A model generated the notes under the pieces. It was not told where the DNA came from and searched no databases. It worked only from the letters and a program-made list of their open reading frames with translations. Below, one piece after another: positions 41,893 through 50,634 of a DNA stretch of 64,000 bases (positions are counted from its first letter, which is position 1; each line of letters begins with the position of its first letter). Both the position numbers and the translations under genes were made by a program. Source of the stretch: Arsenicibacter sp965247375 (GTDB lineage Bacteria > Bacteroidota > Bacteroidia > Cytophagales > Spirosomataceae); assembly GCA_965247375.1 (NCBI GenBank), contig CBDFHU010000149.1:1-64000 (forward strand), given 5' to 3'.

Positions 41893-43056
41893 TTAAATTT
41901 TACTTTCATCCACTTCATCACGGCTCACGCTGATCACAATACCGATGGCGATGCCGGTGAAAATCAATGACGTCCCTCCCATACTTAATAAGGGAAGTGG
42001 CTGTCCTGTGACCGGAACCAAGCCAACTGCCACAGCCATATTCACCATAGCCTGCAAAACTAAACTAAATGTTAGTCCTGCGGATAATAATCCGCCAAAA
42101 GGACGTGTACTTATTCGCATAGCCCTCATGCCGCGGGCCAGCAGCCAGACATAGGCGGCTACCGTAAGTAAGCCACCCCAAAGGCCATACTCCTCAACGA
42201 TAATGGCAAAAATAAAATCGGAGTAGGGGTGGGGCAGTGTATTACGCTGGTGGCTGCGTCCGGGGCCCTGACCCTTAATGCCGCCGTTTGCCAGCGCGAT
42301 GAAGGATTGGTGGCTCTGAAAACGCTGCCGTTTAGCTTCGGCGGTTTCTTCTTTGCTCATCCGCTTGTTGGTCTCGCCGAAAAACGTTTTTACGCGGTTG
42401 ATGGCCGTCGGTAGACGCTGACCAACTGCTAGTGCAATACCACCGACCACAATACAAAAGGCAACCATGCCCATCAGGTAGGTGAACGGAACACGGCCAA
42501 TAAACATCAGCAAAAAACAGGTCGCTCCGAGGAGTAAGGCCGTTGACGTATTGGTCAGGATAATGAGCGCACAGATAATTCCGATCCAGCCAATCATATT
42601 GACCAGTACTTTAGGCTCATATTTTACCCGTTGCCGTTTCGCCAGCATCGCTGCCAGGTTGGCAATCAGCGCCAGTTTGGCTAAATCAGAGGGCTGAAAT
42701 GTCTGATTAATGATCGGAATAGTAATCCAGCGCGATGCATCATTGGCATTTACACCTTTAAAATATGCCCATAAAAGCAGCGGAACCGACAACCACATGC
42801 CGAACTTTGACAGCCTTGCATAATAGACATAGTTGATTTTATGAGCAAAATACATACACACCAGTCCTAGTACTACCAGTGAAGAATGCTTCAGCAGATA
42901 AGACTCTGTATTACCCTGCATTTTCTGAAAAGCAATCGTCCCCGTTGCACTATATACGACCAGCACACTCATAATAGACAAGAACAGTACAATCCACCAA
43001 ATCTGGCGATCACCTTTCAGGTTAAATTTCAACCAATCTCCGATTGAGAACGTCAT
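41893..43056 (-). CDS. ftsW: Septal peptidoglycan glycosyltransferase FtsW
   Basis: A 387-residue SEDS-family membrane protein that polymerises lipid II at the septum. Several membrane helices are visible, and the conserved blocks QPSDLAKLALI, NEHP-like loop region with HPYSDFIFAIIVEEYG, and GLVPVTGQPLPLLSMGGTS identify a SEDS glycosyltransferase. Position between murD and murG favours FtsW over RodA. A low-complexity patch of charged residues (FGETNKRMSKEETAEAKRQR) lies in the large extracytoplasmic or cytoplasmic loop before SHQSFIALANGG. Confidence 0.97.
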   Translation of the reverse strand: MTFSIGDWLKFNLKGDRQIWWIVLFLSIMSVLVVYSATGTIAFQKMQGNTESYLLKHSSLVVLGLVCMYFAHKINYVYYARLSKFGMWLSVPLLLWAYFKGVNANDASRWITIPIINQTFQPSDLAKLALIANLAAMLAKRQRVKYEPKVLVNMIGWIGIICALIILTNTSTALLLGATCFLLMFIGRVPFTYLMGMVAFCIVVGGIALAVGQRLPTAINRVKTFFGETNKRMSKEETAEAKRQRFQSHQSFIALANGGIKGQGPGRSHQRNTLPHPYSDFIFAIIVEEYGLWGGLLTVAAYVWLLARGMRAMRISTRPFGGLLSAGLTFSLVLQAMVNMAVAVGLVPVTGQPLPLLSMGGTSLIFTGIAIGIVISVSRDEVDESKI

Positions 43057-43078
43057 AAGTTTATTGTCTTATGCTCTT

Positions 43079-44440
43079 TTACTGTTTTAAACCTTCTTTT
43101 GCAACCTTATTAACCGCGTTCTTAAACTGATTCCCACGATCTTCGTAGTTTTTAAACAAATCAAAGCTTGCACAAGCCGGTGAAAGCAGGACAACGTCTC
43201 CCGGCACCGCCCAAATCAATGATTTCCTGATGAGCTCATGAATATCCTGTGTTTCTGTAATCAACGGAATTTTACCGGTATAATAATCGATGAGTTTCCG
43301 GTTGTCTTTTCCCAGGCAAATCAGGGCTTTTACCTTTTGTTTTACCGGCTCATCAAGCTGGCTGTAATCATTGCCTTTATCCTGACCGCCTGCAATCCAG
43401 ATTGTTGGTGTCGTCATGCTTTCAAGGGCATAGTACACAGAATCAACATTTGTCGCTTTGGAGTCATTAATGAACTGAACTCCGTCAATTGTTGCTACCG
43501 GTTCCAGACGATGCGCGGCATTTTTAAAGCTAAGCAGCCCTTCTGCAATCGCTTCCGGTGCTACGCCCACCGTTAATGCTGCCAGAGAAGCTGCCAGCAT
43601 GTTGATCACATTGTGTTTTCCCTTTAGTGACAATGTGTTTATATCAACAGTTAACGAGCCGCTGCCTGCCGACACAAATAACTGCTCTCCGGTCATGTAT
43701 CCGCCGGTAGTAACCACCTTTTTCAGTGAAACGGGTAACATTTTCACATCAACAGAACGCTCATCCAGCCCTTCAGTAATCACCGTACTATCATCAAAGT
43801 AGATAAAGTGATCTTTCGGGGACATATTTTGCAGAATACGGAATTTTGAATTCACGTAATTCCGGAAATTATACCCATACCGATCCAGGTGATCAGGCGT
43901 AATATTCAATAAAACCGCAGTGTGCAGGTGAGTATCAAACATCCCGTCCAGCTGAAAGCTACTAAGCTCAAGAACGTAATATTCAAACTGATTATCGATC
44001 ACCTGTTTTGCAAAACTGTCACCGATATTACCGGCTAAACCTACATTCAGCCCTGCTTCCTTCAAAAGATGATAGGTCAGCAGGGTAGTTGTCGTTTTGC
44101 CGTTGCTACCTGTGATTCCAATCAGACGAGCGTTGGTGTAGCGGGCGGCAAATTCAATTTCTGAGATAACCGGAATGCCTGCCTGCAACAGGTCAACCAC
44201 CAGTGGTACGGTATCCGGTATACCCGGGCTTTTCACTACAACATCAGCTTCCAGGATACGGTCTTTGGTATGAGCGCCTTCTTCAAAATCGATAGAGGCT
44301 TGCTGTAATGTGAGCTTGTACGAATCTTTCAGCAGGCCCTGATCAGATAAAAAAACGCTGTAGCCTTTTTCTTTTCCCAGCAATGCTGAACCAACTCCGC
44401 TTTCTCCGCCACCCAGAATAACTAATTTCTGCTTTTCCAT
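43079..44440 (-). CDS. murD: UDP-N-acetylmuramoyl-L-alanine--D-glutamate ligase
   Basis: This enzyme adds D-Glu to the peptide stem. LVILGGGESGVGSALLG is the UDP-binding N-terminus, GITGSNGKTTTTLLTYH the ATP-binding loop, and NDSKATNVDSVYYAL the diagnostic C-terminal block of MurD. It has 453 intact residues. It is the first gene of the minus-strand cluster here; mraY, which normally comes just before it, is absent, and a terminator and mscL stand in its place. Its promoter must lie in the ~80 bases between 44441 and the terminator at 44523. Confidence 0.98.
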   Translation of the reverse strand: MEKQKLVILGGGESGVGSALLGKEKGYSVFLSDQGLLKDSYKLTLQQASIDFEEGAHTKDRILEADVVVKSPGIPDTVPLVVDLLQAGIPVISEIEFAARYTNARLIGITGSNGKTTTTLLTYHLLKEAGLNVGLAGNIGDSFAKQVIDNQFEYYVLELSSFQLDGMFDTHLHTAVLLNITPDHLDRYGYNFRNYVNSKFRILQNMSPKDHFIYFDDSTVITEGLDERSVDVKMLPVSLKKVVTTGGYMTGEQLFVSAGSGSLTVDINTLSLKGKHNVINMLAASLAALTVGVAPEAIAEGLLSFKNAAHRLEPVATIDGVQFINDSKATNVDSVYYALESMTTPTIWIAGGQDKGNDYSQLDEPVKQKVKALICLGKDNRKLIDYYTGKIPLITETQDIHELIRKSLIWAVPGDVVLLSPACASFDLFKNYEDRGNQFKNAVNKVAKEGLKQ

Positions 44441-44522
44441 ACCTGACTGTGCTGTGCACCGATGAATTTATAATTAACAAATAGCCGTTTACGCTAAATG
44501 CGCACCAAAATTAATGTAAATA

Positions 44523-44552
44523 AAAAAGCCCCGTCGCAAAGACGGGGCTTTT
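44523..44552. terminator. Intrinsic terminator after mscL
   Basis: AAAAAGCCCCGTC / GACGGGGCTTTT forms a strong 12-bp stem with a 5-base loop. It ends transcription from mscL before murD. Confidence 0.9.
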
Positions 44553-44573
44553 ATCATTAAGTAATTAATACAA

Positions 44574-44903
44574 TTATTTCGGATCCATCGAGTTTGAGAG
44601 CCTCATTCGGTTAGCGGCCTTCACAATCAGGAAAATTACCCAGGCAAGAATGACAAACTGGATCACCTGGTTCAGAAAATTACCGTACCGTATAGCAACC
44701 TCGGCCTGGCCATCTGCGGCTTCTTTCAGAACAACCTTTAACTCACTGAAATCAACCTTACCTAAAATAAGCCCCAGAATAGGGTTAATAACATCTTCGA
44801 CCAATGAATTTACAATTTTTCCGAAAGCCGCACCAATGATAACACCGACGGCCAGATCAAGCACATTACCCTGTGCCATGAATGTACGAAACTCTTTTAG
44901 CAT
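44574..44903 (-). CDS. mscL: Large-conductance mechanosensitive channel
   Basis: The 109-residue protein has the MscL signature GNVLDLAVGVIIGAAFGKIVNSLVEDVI in its first helix and the second membrane helix FVILAWVIFLIVKAANR. It opens when membrane tension rises after hypo-osmotic shock. It is shorter than the E. coli protein (136 residues) because most of the C-terminal cytosolic helix is absent, as in several Bacteroidota. It is followed by a terminator, so it is the end of its transcript. Confidence 0.96.
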   Translation of the reverse strand: MLKEFRTFMAQGNVLDLAVGVIIGAAFGKIVNSLVEDVINPILGLILGKVDFSELKVVLKEAADGQAEVAIRYGNFLNQVIQFVILAWVIFLIVKAANRMRLSNSMDPK

Positions 44904-44978
44904 AGTTCCCTGGTTTTAAAGGTTTAACGGATATGATGGTAAGTTATGTACTTATTTGGTAAGTCCGCAGATCAGCCG

Positions 44979-45935
44979 TTATTTTTTGCGGAACGTACTG
45001 ATATTATAGGAGAGACCGATAGCCAGTGTCTGCTGTACCTGAAGTTTAGCGACAAAGTCTTTGTCGTACAATAAAATCAAACCAAATGTTGTACTTAAAT
45101 ACTTGCTCACTTTTGCGGTCAGAACAGCATCAAGCCGATGATCAATCGCATTCAGTTGCTTATAGTTGGCATACATTTGATAACGGGCATTAATACTCAC
45201 ATTTTCGCCCAGTTTTTTACTTAGTGCGGCCTGTAACTGTAGAGCCAGCCACTCGATCCGGGTTGTTCTGCCGGGATTTACGCCGTATGCAACCACGTTA
45301 GGATCTTTTATATAAACGCCGTTCACTTCTTTAATCCGGACATCCGGATCATTAACGATGGTAAACCGGGGTGAGAACGGGCTCAGACGAAGCGAAAACC
45401 AGTCATTTGGCCGGAAAGCTACCCCCCACGCAAAGGTAATCTGGGCAGGCGCCAGAAAATTAGATACTAACAGGCGCTTCTGATCGCCGGGAAGTTTGTC
45501 ATAACGATAGCCTGGTGCAAAAAAGGTATTGAATGTACCTGAGCCGAAAATATCCATTTTCTTAGACACTTTATGGCCTAAAACAGAGTTTATAAAAATC
45601 TGATCGGCGGCCTTCCGGGTTTCGCCGCGCTGCGTCACATAGCCAAGCTGTAGATCAGCGGTATTGTCCCATGATATACGCCGTTTCTCATATAAGGCAC
45701 GTGCATTCATAACCATGCCCAAAGCAACGGAATTAACACCTCCTCCAACCCAGTTACTAAACGATGCCTGGTTAAAGTTGACGCCACCGGTAAAGGACTT
45801 CTGCCAGTAGGTAGTATCCTTTTTGACGCTCACTGTATCAGCAAAATTAGTCGTCACTACGGGTGAAGTCTGAGCGTGGGCAAATGATGTAAAAATAAGT
45901 GTAGGTAGTGTAATGGACAGGTAGAAAAATTTCAT
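44979..45935 (-). CDS. DUF3078-family exported protein
   Basis: A 318-residue protein with a signal peptide (MKFFYLSITLPTLIFTSFAHA). WQKSFTGGVNFNQASFSNWVGGG is the diagnostic start of DUF3078, a family restricted mainly to Bacteroidota and probably forming an outer-membrane beta-barrel or beta-sheet layer. Alternating hydrophobic strands and aromatic residues through the rest (ALGMVMNARALYE, ITFAWGVAFRPNDWF, LGLSYNISTF) fit a barrel. The function is unknown. The gene starts one base after the stop of the MscS-like gene upstream on the same strand, so they are probably co-transcribed. Confidence 0.85.
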   Translation of the reverse strand: MKFFYLSITLPTLIFTSFAHAQTSPVVTTNFADTVSVKKDTTYWQKSFTGGVNFNQASFSNWVGGGVNSVALGMVMNARALYEKRRISWDNTADLQLGYVTQRGETRKAADQIFINSVLGHKVSKKMDIFGSGTFNTFFAPGYRYDKLPGDQKRLLVSNFLAPAQITFAWGVAFRPNDWFSLRLSPFSPRFTIVNDPDVRIKEVNGVYIKDPNVVAYGVNPGRTTRIEWLALQLQAALSKKLGENVSINARYQMYANYKQLNAIDHRLDAVLTAKVSKYLSTTFGLILLYDKDFVAKLQVQQTLAIGLSYNISTFRKK

Positions 45936-45936
45936 T

Positions 45937-46797
45937 TTAAGCAGTCTGGTCAGTTACATTCTTTGATGTATCAGAAAAGATATCAACCCGTTTCGACTGA
46001 AGTGCCTGAAGCGGAAAAACGGACGTTGCCACATCAGTCCGGAGGGTAATTGATGTATTGTCCATTTTAACAATTACTCCTTTTACATCATCAATCTGGA
46101 TGGTTTGGCCTTCCTGAAATTTATTTTTAGAGTAGAATGAGGATAAAATATTTGCCATAACATCTTTGGATGCGTAGCCATATCCGGCAGCGAAAGCAAA
46201 TATGATTCCGCCAATCAGTAAATTAAAACTGGATTCGAGTAATTCTGTATTGATTCCGGCCTGACCAAGTGCACTGATAATAGTAATGATCAGGAAAAAG
46301 AAAAAAACGATCATGCCTAGCAATTTACCGGACGCAATCTTAAAAGTCTGGCAAAGGGATACAACTGCCTTTTTCATGGCATCGGCAACCAGAACACCGA
46401 TCTGGAGCATAATGGCCGCGGCAATAACTTTAGGGATGAAATTTACCAGCGACAGGACCATATCCGAAATGGCTTTAACCCCCAATGTTTCAGTCGCCGC
46501 TGTAATAAACACCAGCAGAATGAAATAATACAGTACTTTAGCAACCAGCTCACTGAGCTTAATTTCGGTCTGCAGCTGCTTTATGAAATCAATTTCGTTT
46601 AGCTTATCACCTATTTTGTCAAAACCAACACGTCCTAGTACATTTTTGATAACAACCGACGTCACTCTGGCCACCAAAACACCAATTAACAGCACAACAC
46701 CAGCTCCAATCAGCTTCGGGACAAAGTCGATAAACTGATTAATCAGTGTGCGAAAGGTATTAATTAAAATTTCTGTCAGGTCAGGGAGTTTATCCAT
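45937..46797 (-). CDS. MscS-like (conserved TM helix) channel protein
   Basis: A 286-residue membrane protein. Paired repeats of a conserved helix (FVPKLIGAGVVLLIGVLVAR near residue 25 and FIPKVIAAAIMLQIGVLVAD near 118), membrane segments and a C-terminal soluble part (FQEGQTIQIDDVKGVIVKMDNTSI) match the small-conductance mechanosensitive channel-like family with TM-helix repeats. The pore helix FAFAAGYGYASKDVMANILS is glycine- and alanine-rich as in MscS. It may release solutes on osmotic shock, like the neighbouring mscL. The order sigma factor, small protein, this gene and DUF3078 on one strand suggests one transcription unit. Confidence 0.85.
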   Translation of the reverse strand: MDKLPDLTEILINTFRTLINQFIDFVPKLIGAGVVLLIGVLVARVTSVVIKNVLGRVGFDKIGDKLNEIDFIKQLQTEIKLSELVAKVLYYFILLVFITAATETLGVKAISDMVLSLVNFIPKVIAAAIMLQIGVLVADAMKKAVVSLCQTFKIASGKLLGMIVFFFFLIITIISALGQAGINTELLESSFNLLIGGIIFAFAAGYGYASKDVMANILSSFYSKNKFQEGQTIQIDDVKGVIVKMDNTSITLRTDVATSVFPLQALQSKRVDIFSDTSKNVTDQTA

Positions 46798-46813
46798 TAA
46801 GCAGGCATTTTAG

Positions 46814-46990
46814 TCATTTATCTTCCTGAGCATTCGTTAAAGCAGATAAAACACCAAAGAGATCACCGGCATACAGCTCAACTACCTGTAAAGCATTCCG
46901 GATTAAATCTATCTCAGAAATGATTTCTGTTTTCAGATGGGCAGGACAGCTTTCTTCCGGTTCGAGCTGTTTAAAAACGTTTTCTATCAT
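46814..46990 (-). CDS. 58-residue protein coupled to the sigma factor gene
   Basis: A short open frame with an ATG at 46990 (MIENVFKQLEPEESCPAHLK) and a TGA at 46814. Its start is one base after the stop of the sigma-factor gene, so translation is probably coupled. The product is acidic, soluble, predicted helical (IISEIDLIRNALQVVELYAG) and has one cysteine. I do not know the family. Adjacent small proteins often modulate ECF sigma factors, but it has no membrane segment or zinc-binding anti-sigma motif, so that role is only a possibility. Confidence 0.7.
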   Translation of the reverse strand: MIENVFKQLEPEESCPAHLKTEIISEIDLIRNALQVVELYAGDLFGVLSALTNAQEDK

Positions 46991-46991
46991 T

Positions 46992-47600
46992 TTAGAACCA
47001 CCGTACCGGAAATTTGGCCGAAATCCATCTCAGTGCTACTAAAATTCCAAACACAACACTTTCCAGGTACCGTTTTTTAAGTTTGTCCTTTGCCCGCTTC
47101 AGGCGCATTTTGACAGCACTATCGGTAAGATTCAGGATTTCGGCCATATCACGGATGGTGACATCATCCTGATACTTGAGCATCAACAGGCTCCGTTCTT
47201 CAGTTGTCATCTTCTCCATAGCTTTCCGTAATCCCTGAATGGACATTTCTGAAAAGTCGAGTTCCTCGTCGTCGTCACTGAAATTCAACAGATGTTCGTG
47301 GTCATCGTCTACCAGAACCTCTACGTTTTTCTTGCTCCTGACATGGTCCATGCAGTGGTTATACGTCACCGAATAGAGCCACGTAGAAAACCTCGACTGT
47401 TCCTTAAAGCCGCCTAACTTGACGATCAGCTTCAGAAAAATATCGTGCGTGAAATCTTCTGCCCGCGCAGGGTCTTTTGTAAACGATAAGCACTTGCGAT
47501 AAACCTTATCACAATAGCGGCTGTACAGGACTTCGAAATATTGATTTCGCTGTGTCTCTACGTACAATTTTACGAGTTCTTCGTCAGTGTATGCTTTCAT
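46992..47600 (-). CDS. RNA polymerase sigma factor, ECF type
   Basis: A 202-residue sigma-70-family protein. Region 2 is visible in YFEVLYSRYCDKVYRKCLSF, DFTHDIFLKLI and FSTWLYSVTYNHCMDHVRS; region 4 in LLMLKYQDDVTIRDMAEILN and DSAVKMRLKRAKDKLKKRYL. An acidic linker (VDDDHEHLLNFSDDDEELDF) joins them. It ends in an unusual hydrophobic tail (SVVFGILVALRWISAKFPVR). Starting at ATG 47600 is preferred over 47624 because the latter adds an unconserved SYRRTCP stretch. No anti-sigma gene is recognisable; a 58-residue gene follows directly. Confidence 0.92.
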   Translation of the reverse strand: MKAYTDEELVKLYVETQRNQYFEVLYSRYCDKVYRKCLSFTKDPARAEDFTHDIFLKLIVKLGGFKEQSRFSTWLYSVTYNHCMDHVRSKKNVEVLVDDDHEHLLNFSDDDEELDFSEMSIQGLRKAMEKMTTEERSLLMLKYQDDVTIRDMAEILNLTDSAVKMRLKRAKDKLKKRYLESVVFGILVALRWISAKFPVRWF

Positions 47601-47711
47601 AGGACAAGTTCTCCTATAAGACAAGAATTTATATAAAAAGTAACGCCGTGCTTATATATTCTTTTCAGAAATATAGAAAAATATTTGTCTCATATATTCA
47701 TACGGTAAAAA

Positions 47712-47744
47712 GAAAGCCCGGACTGCTGTGGAGTCCGGGCTTTC
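47712..47744. terminator. Intrinsic terminator after tsf
   Basis: GAAAGCCCGGACT / AGTCCGGGCTTTC is a perfect 13-bp stem with a 7-base loop. It separates tsf from the sigma-factor gene on the minus strand. Confidence 0.9.
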
Positions 47745-47769
47745 AGTAATATAAGGGATTCGTTCCGGC

Positions 47770-48603
47770 TTAACCGATAGCAACACGCTTAAACACAGAA
47801 ACGGTCAATCCTTTGCTTGTTTTGTCAAGTAACTGAGCAATTGTCAGTGAGTTATCTTTCACAAATTCCTGGTTCAGCAAGGTATTTTCCTTGTAGAATT
47901 TGTTCAGTTTACCCATAGCAATTTTTTCCAGCATAGCTTCTGGCTTGCCTTCTGCACGAGCCTGCTCTTTACCGATCTCGATCTCGCGGCTGATGATGCT
48001 GGCATCAACACCGTCTTTATCGATAGCAACCGGCTTCATGGCAGCAACCTGCATGGCTACGTCACGGCCTACTTCAGCAACATCTGTACCGTTTGTATTT
48101 ACCAGACCTACCAGTACACCTAATTTACCGTTTGAGTGGATGTACGCCACAACCTGATCAGCTGAAACGACTTCGAAAGAAACGATATCGATTTTCTCGC
48201 CGATTTTGCCCATCAGGTCAGTGATGTGCTCCTGCAGCGTACGGCCATCTGACTGAGCAACAGCCAGTAACGCGTCTTTTGTAGTAGCACCTGATGTAGC
48301 TGCAGATTCCAGCGTAGCTTTTGCCAGTGACTGGAAGTCAGCAACTTTTGAAACCGGTTCCGTTTCGCAAGCCAGAGCAACTACGATACCGGTTTTACCG
48401 TCTTCACTAACTTGTGCCAGCACAGCACCTTCTGCGGTTGCATTGTCAGCACGCTTATCAGCGATTTTCTGACCCTGCTTACGCAGAATTTCTTTTGCTT
48501 TTTCGAAATCGCCGTCTGCTTCGGTCAGAGCCTTTTTACAGTCCATCATACCGGCTCCGGTTTCCTGCCGAAGTTTGTTAACGTCTGCTGCGGTGATTGC
48601 CAT
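47770..48603 (-). CDS. tsf: Translation elongation factor Ts
   Basis: This is the guanine-nucleotide exchange factor of EF-Tu. ITAADVNKLRQETGAGMMDC is the N-terminal signature with the TDxxR-like contact region, followed by KKALTEADGDFEKAKEILRK and the core domain (VVALACETEPVSKVADF). It has 277 intact residues. The ATG at 48603 is preferred to an upstream start at 48642, which would add a hydrophobic stretch. It lies downstream of rpsB, as is usual, with a hairpin between them that may lower tsf expression relative to rpsB. Confidence 0.97.
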   Translation of the reverse strand: MAITAADVNKLRQETGAGMMDCKKALTEADGDFEKAKEILRKQGQKIADKRADNATAEGAVLAQVSEDGKTGIVVALACETEPVSKVADFQSLAKATLESAATSGATTKDALLAVAQSDGRTLQEHITDLMGKIGEKIDIVSFEVVSADQVVAYIHSNGKLGVLVGLVNTNGTDVAEVGRDVAMQVAAMKPVAIDKDGVDASIISREIEIGKEQARAEGKPEAMLEKIAMGKLNKFYKENTLLNQEFVKDNSLTIAQLLDKTSKGLTVSVFKRVAIG

Positions 48604-48672
48604 ATTAAGTTTTATAGAATAGTAAATTGTCGAAATTAACAATAAGCCAATAATAGGCTTTAAATTATAATG

Positions 48673-48705
48673 GAATAGCCCATAGCGGCTGGCTACGGGC
48701 TATTC
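48673..48705 (-). terminator. Hairpin between rpsB and tsf
   Basis: GAATAGCCCATAGC / GCTACGGGCTATTC pairs over 14 positions with one mismatch around a 5-base loop. It probably acts as a partial terminator or transcript end. Confidence 0.65.
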
Positions 48706-48776
48706 TCAAAAGCTTACGGTATAATATCCGTTTATGGGAAACGAATTACTTTACCAATAAACTCAGATTATTCTCC

Positions 48777-48828
48777 CTGCTCAGTAGCTACAGGTTCTGA
48801 ACCTTCAGAAGCTGTAGCTACTGAGCAG
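48777..48828 (-). repeat. Long perfect inverted repeat spanning the rpsB stop codon
   Basis: Two perfect 17-base arms (48777-48793 and 48812-48828, CTGCTCAGTAGCTACAG and its complement) flank an 18-base loop that itself contains a 6-bp stem (TTCTGA/TCAGAA). The whole forms a hairpin of about 23 bp with one internal mismatch. The rpsB stop (48818-48820) lies in one arm. Confidence 0.85.
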
Positions 48829-49585
48829 CTTGACGAACATCTTCAGCACGCTTTGCTTCTTCTTCTTCCTGCAAACGCTGATCGTCTTTATCCTGCTTAC
48901 GTTCCATAAGGCCTTCTTCGATAGCCTTACCCATAGCAAGCGTGATCAGAGCGATTGACTTATAAGCATCGTCGTTAGCCGGGATCGGGAAATCAACCAT
49001 ATCCGGATTCGAGTTCGTATCACACATTGCAAATACCGGGATGCCCAGGCGCTTAGCTTCTGCAACAGCAATATGTTCCCGCTTCACATCAACAATAAAC
49101 AGTGCCGCCGGTAAACGAGTCAGGTCAGTAATACCGCCCAATACACGCTCCAGCTTATCTTTTTCGCGAGTCAGCGTTAAAAGTTCGCGCTTGGCAATGT
49201 TGCCGGCAGTCGATTCATCTTTCAACATTTTCTCAATAGTCTGCAACTTCTTCAACGACTTGCGGATCGTCGCGAAGTTAGTCAGCATACCACCTAACCA
49301 GCGATCCGTAACGAATGGCATTTTCAGACGACGTGCTTCTTCAGCAACAATCTCCTGAGCTTGCTTTTTCGTAGCCACAAACATCACTTTACGGCCCGAA
49401 CGAACAATACCACGGATAGCATTCTGAGCTTCCTGCAGGCTCGCGAGAGTTTTATTCAAGTCAATGATATGGATACCGTTCTTCTCCATGAAGATGTACG
49501 GAGCCATACGAGGATCCCACTTACGCGTAAGGTGACCGAAGTGCACACCAGCGTCGAGTAGGTCTTTATATTCCACTTGTGCCAT
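48818..49585 (-). CDS. rpsB: 30S ribosomal protein S2
   Basis: The S2 blocks LLDAGVHFGHLTRKWDPRM, VMFVATKKQAQEIVAEEA, FVTDRWLGGMLTNFATI and FAMCDTNSNPDMVDFPIPAN are all intact in 255 residues. It ends in a charged tail (EEEEAKRAEDVRQAAQ). A change of frame at the stop would continue it as VATASEGSEPVATEQGE with a stop at 48768-48770, an acidic tail typical of Bacteroidota S2; a one-base error there is therefore possible. It lies downstream of rpsI on the same strand after about 150 bases. Confidence 0.98.
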   Translation of the reverse strand: MAQVEYKDLLDAGVHFGHLTRKWDPRMAPYIFMEKNGIHIIDLNKTLASLQEAQNAIRGIVRSGRKVMFVATKKQAQEIVAEEARRLKMPFVTDRWLGGMLTNFATIRKSLKKLQTIEKMLKDESTAGNIAKRELLTLTREKDKLERVLGGITDLTRLPAALFIVDVKREHIAVAEAKRLGIPVFAMCDTNSNPDMVDFPIPANDDAYKSIALITLAMGKAIEEGLMERKQDKDDQRLQEEEEAKRAEDVRQAAQ

Positions 49586-49737
49586 TTTCTGTTAGTGAAA
49601 TTGAATTTTTGAAATTTGGTTACGCAGCACCGCCCGTCGGCAACATCTAAGGGCAGTCTGGACGACTTTGAAATAATTAATTCAGAATGAGCAGAATAAC
49701 CAGCCTCTGTAACAAGACCGTTTGCCCATTCCGGTGA

Positions 49738-50124
49738 TTAACGTTTAGAGAACTGGAACCGCCGGCGGGCTTTAGCACGACCGTATTTTTTCCGTTCAAC
49801 CATACGTGAATCCCGTGTCAGGAAGCCTTCTTTCTTCAGGGCAGGACGGAACTCAGCGTTTACTTCGCACAGAGCCCGTGAGATTGCCATACGAGTGGCT
49901 TCGGCTTGACCGGTTACACCACCGCCACGAACGTTTACTTTCACGTCGTAAGCACCCAGACCATTGACTGTAGCAAACGGCTGGTTAGTGATGATCTGAA
50001 GAACTTCTGATGGAAAGTACTGCTTGTAGTCTTTCCCGTTTACCGTGATGGCTCCGTTACCAGCTGTCATGTATACACGTGACACGGCTGTTTTCCGGCG
50101 GCCAATGGCATTAATTCTTTCCAT
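49738..50124 (-). CDS. rpsI: 30S ribosomal protein S9
   Basis: A 128-residue protein with the S9 features NAIGRRKTAVSRVYM, GNGAITVNGKDYKQYFPSE, VRGGGVTGQAEATRMAISRAL and the basic C-terminus KKYGRAKARRRFQFSKR reaching the P site of the ribosome. It follows rplM after 14 bases in the usual L13-S9 operon. Confidence 0.98.
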   Translation of the reverse strand: MERINAIGRRKTAVSRVYMTAGNGAITVNGKDYKQYFPSEVLQIITNQPFATVNGLGAYDVKVNVRGGGVTGQAEATRMAISRALCEVNAEFRPALKKEGFLTRDSRMVERKKYGRAKARRRFQFSKR

Positions 50125-50138
50125 GTGTTTTGCGCCTG

Positions 50139-50582
50139 TTAGAATTTAATTTCTTTAGGTTGCTGAGCTGCATGCGGGTGTTCGCCACCAGCATAAACAT
50201 ACAGGTTTGTGAACAACCGGCGGCCTAAACGGTTTTTAGGCAACATGCCACGGATAGCGTGCTCAAGAACGCGCTCCGGATGTTTTTCCAACAGCAGGCG
50301 CGGCGTCGCAAAACGCTGACCACCAGGGTAGCCAGTGTGACGTACGTACACTTTGTCTGTCAGTTTCTTGCCGGTCAGACGAATCTTGTCAGCATTGATA
50401 ATGATCACGTTGTCTCCGCAGTCAACGTGTGGTGTAAAATTCGGCTTGTGTTTGCCGCGAATCATGAAGGCAACCTGGCTGGCCAGCCGACCCAGCACTT
50501 GTCCTTCTGCGTCAATCACAACCCAGTCTTTTTGCACCGTCTCTTTGTTAGCGGAGATGGTTTTATAACTGAGTGTATTCAC
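50139..50582 (-). CDS. rplM: 50S ribosomal protein L13
   Basis: A 147-residue protein with the L13 blocks WVVIDAEGQVLGRLAS, HVDCGDNVIIINADKIRLTG, KVYVRHTGYPGG and AIRGMLPKNRLGRRLF, all intact. First gene of the rplM-rpsI transcript, which starts at the promoter at 50656-50663. Confidence 0.98.
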   Translation of the reverse strand: MNTLSYKTISANKETVQKDWVVIDAEGQVLGRLASQVAFMIRGKHKPNFTPHVDCGDNVIIINADKIRLTGKKLTDKVYVRHTGYPGGQRFATPRLLLEKHPERVLEHAIRGMLPKNRLGRRLFTNLYVYAGGEHPHAAQQPKEIKF

Positions 50583-50634
50583 TGTTTGTATTGATAATTG
50601 GTTGATTTCGAATTAATTGCTAAGAGCAATCCGT

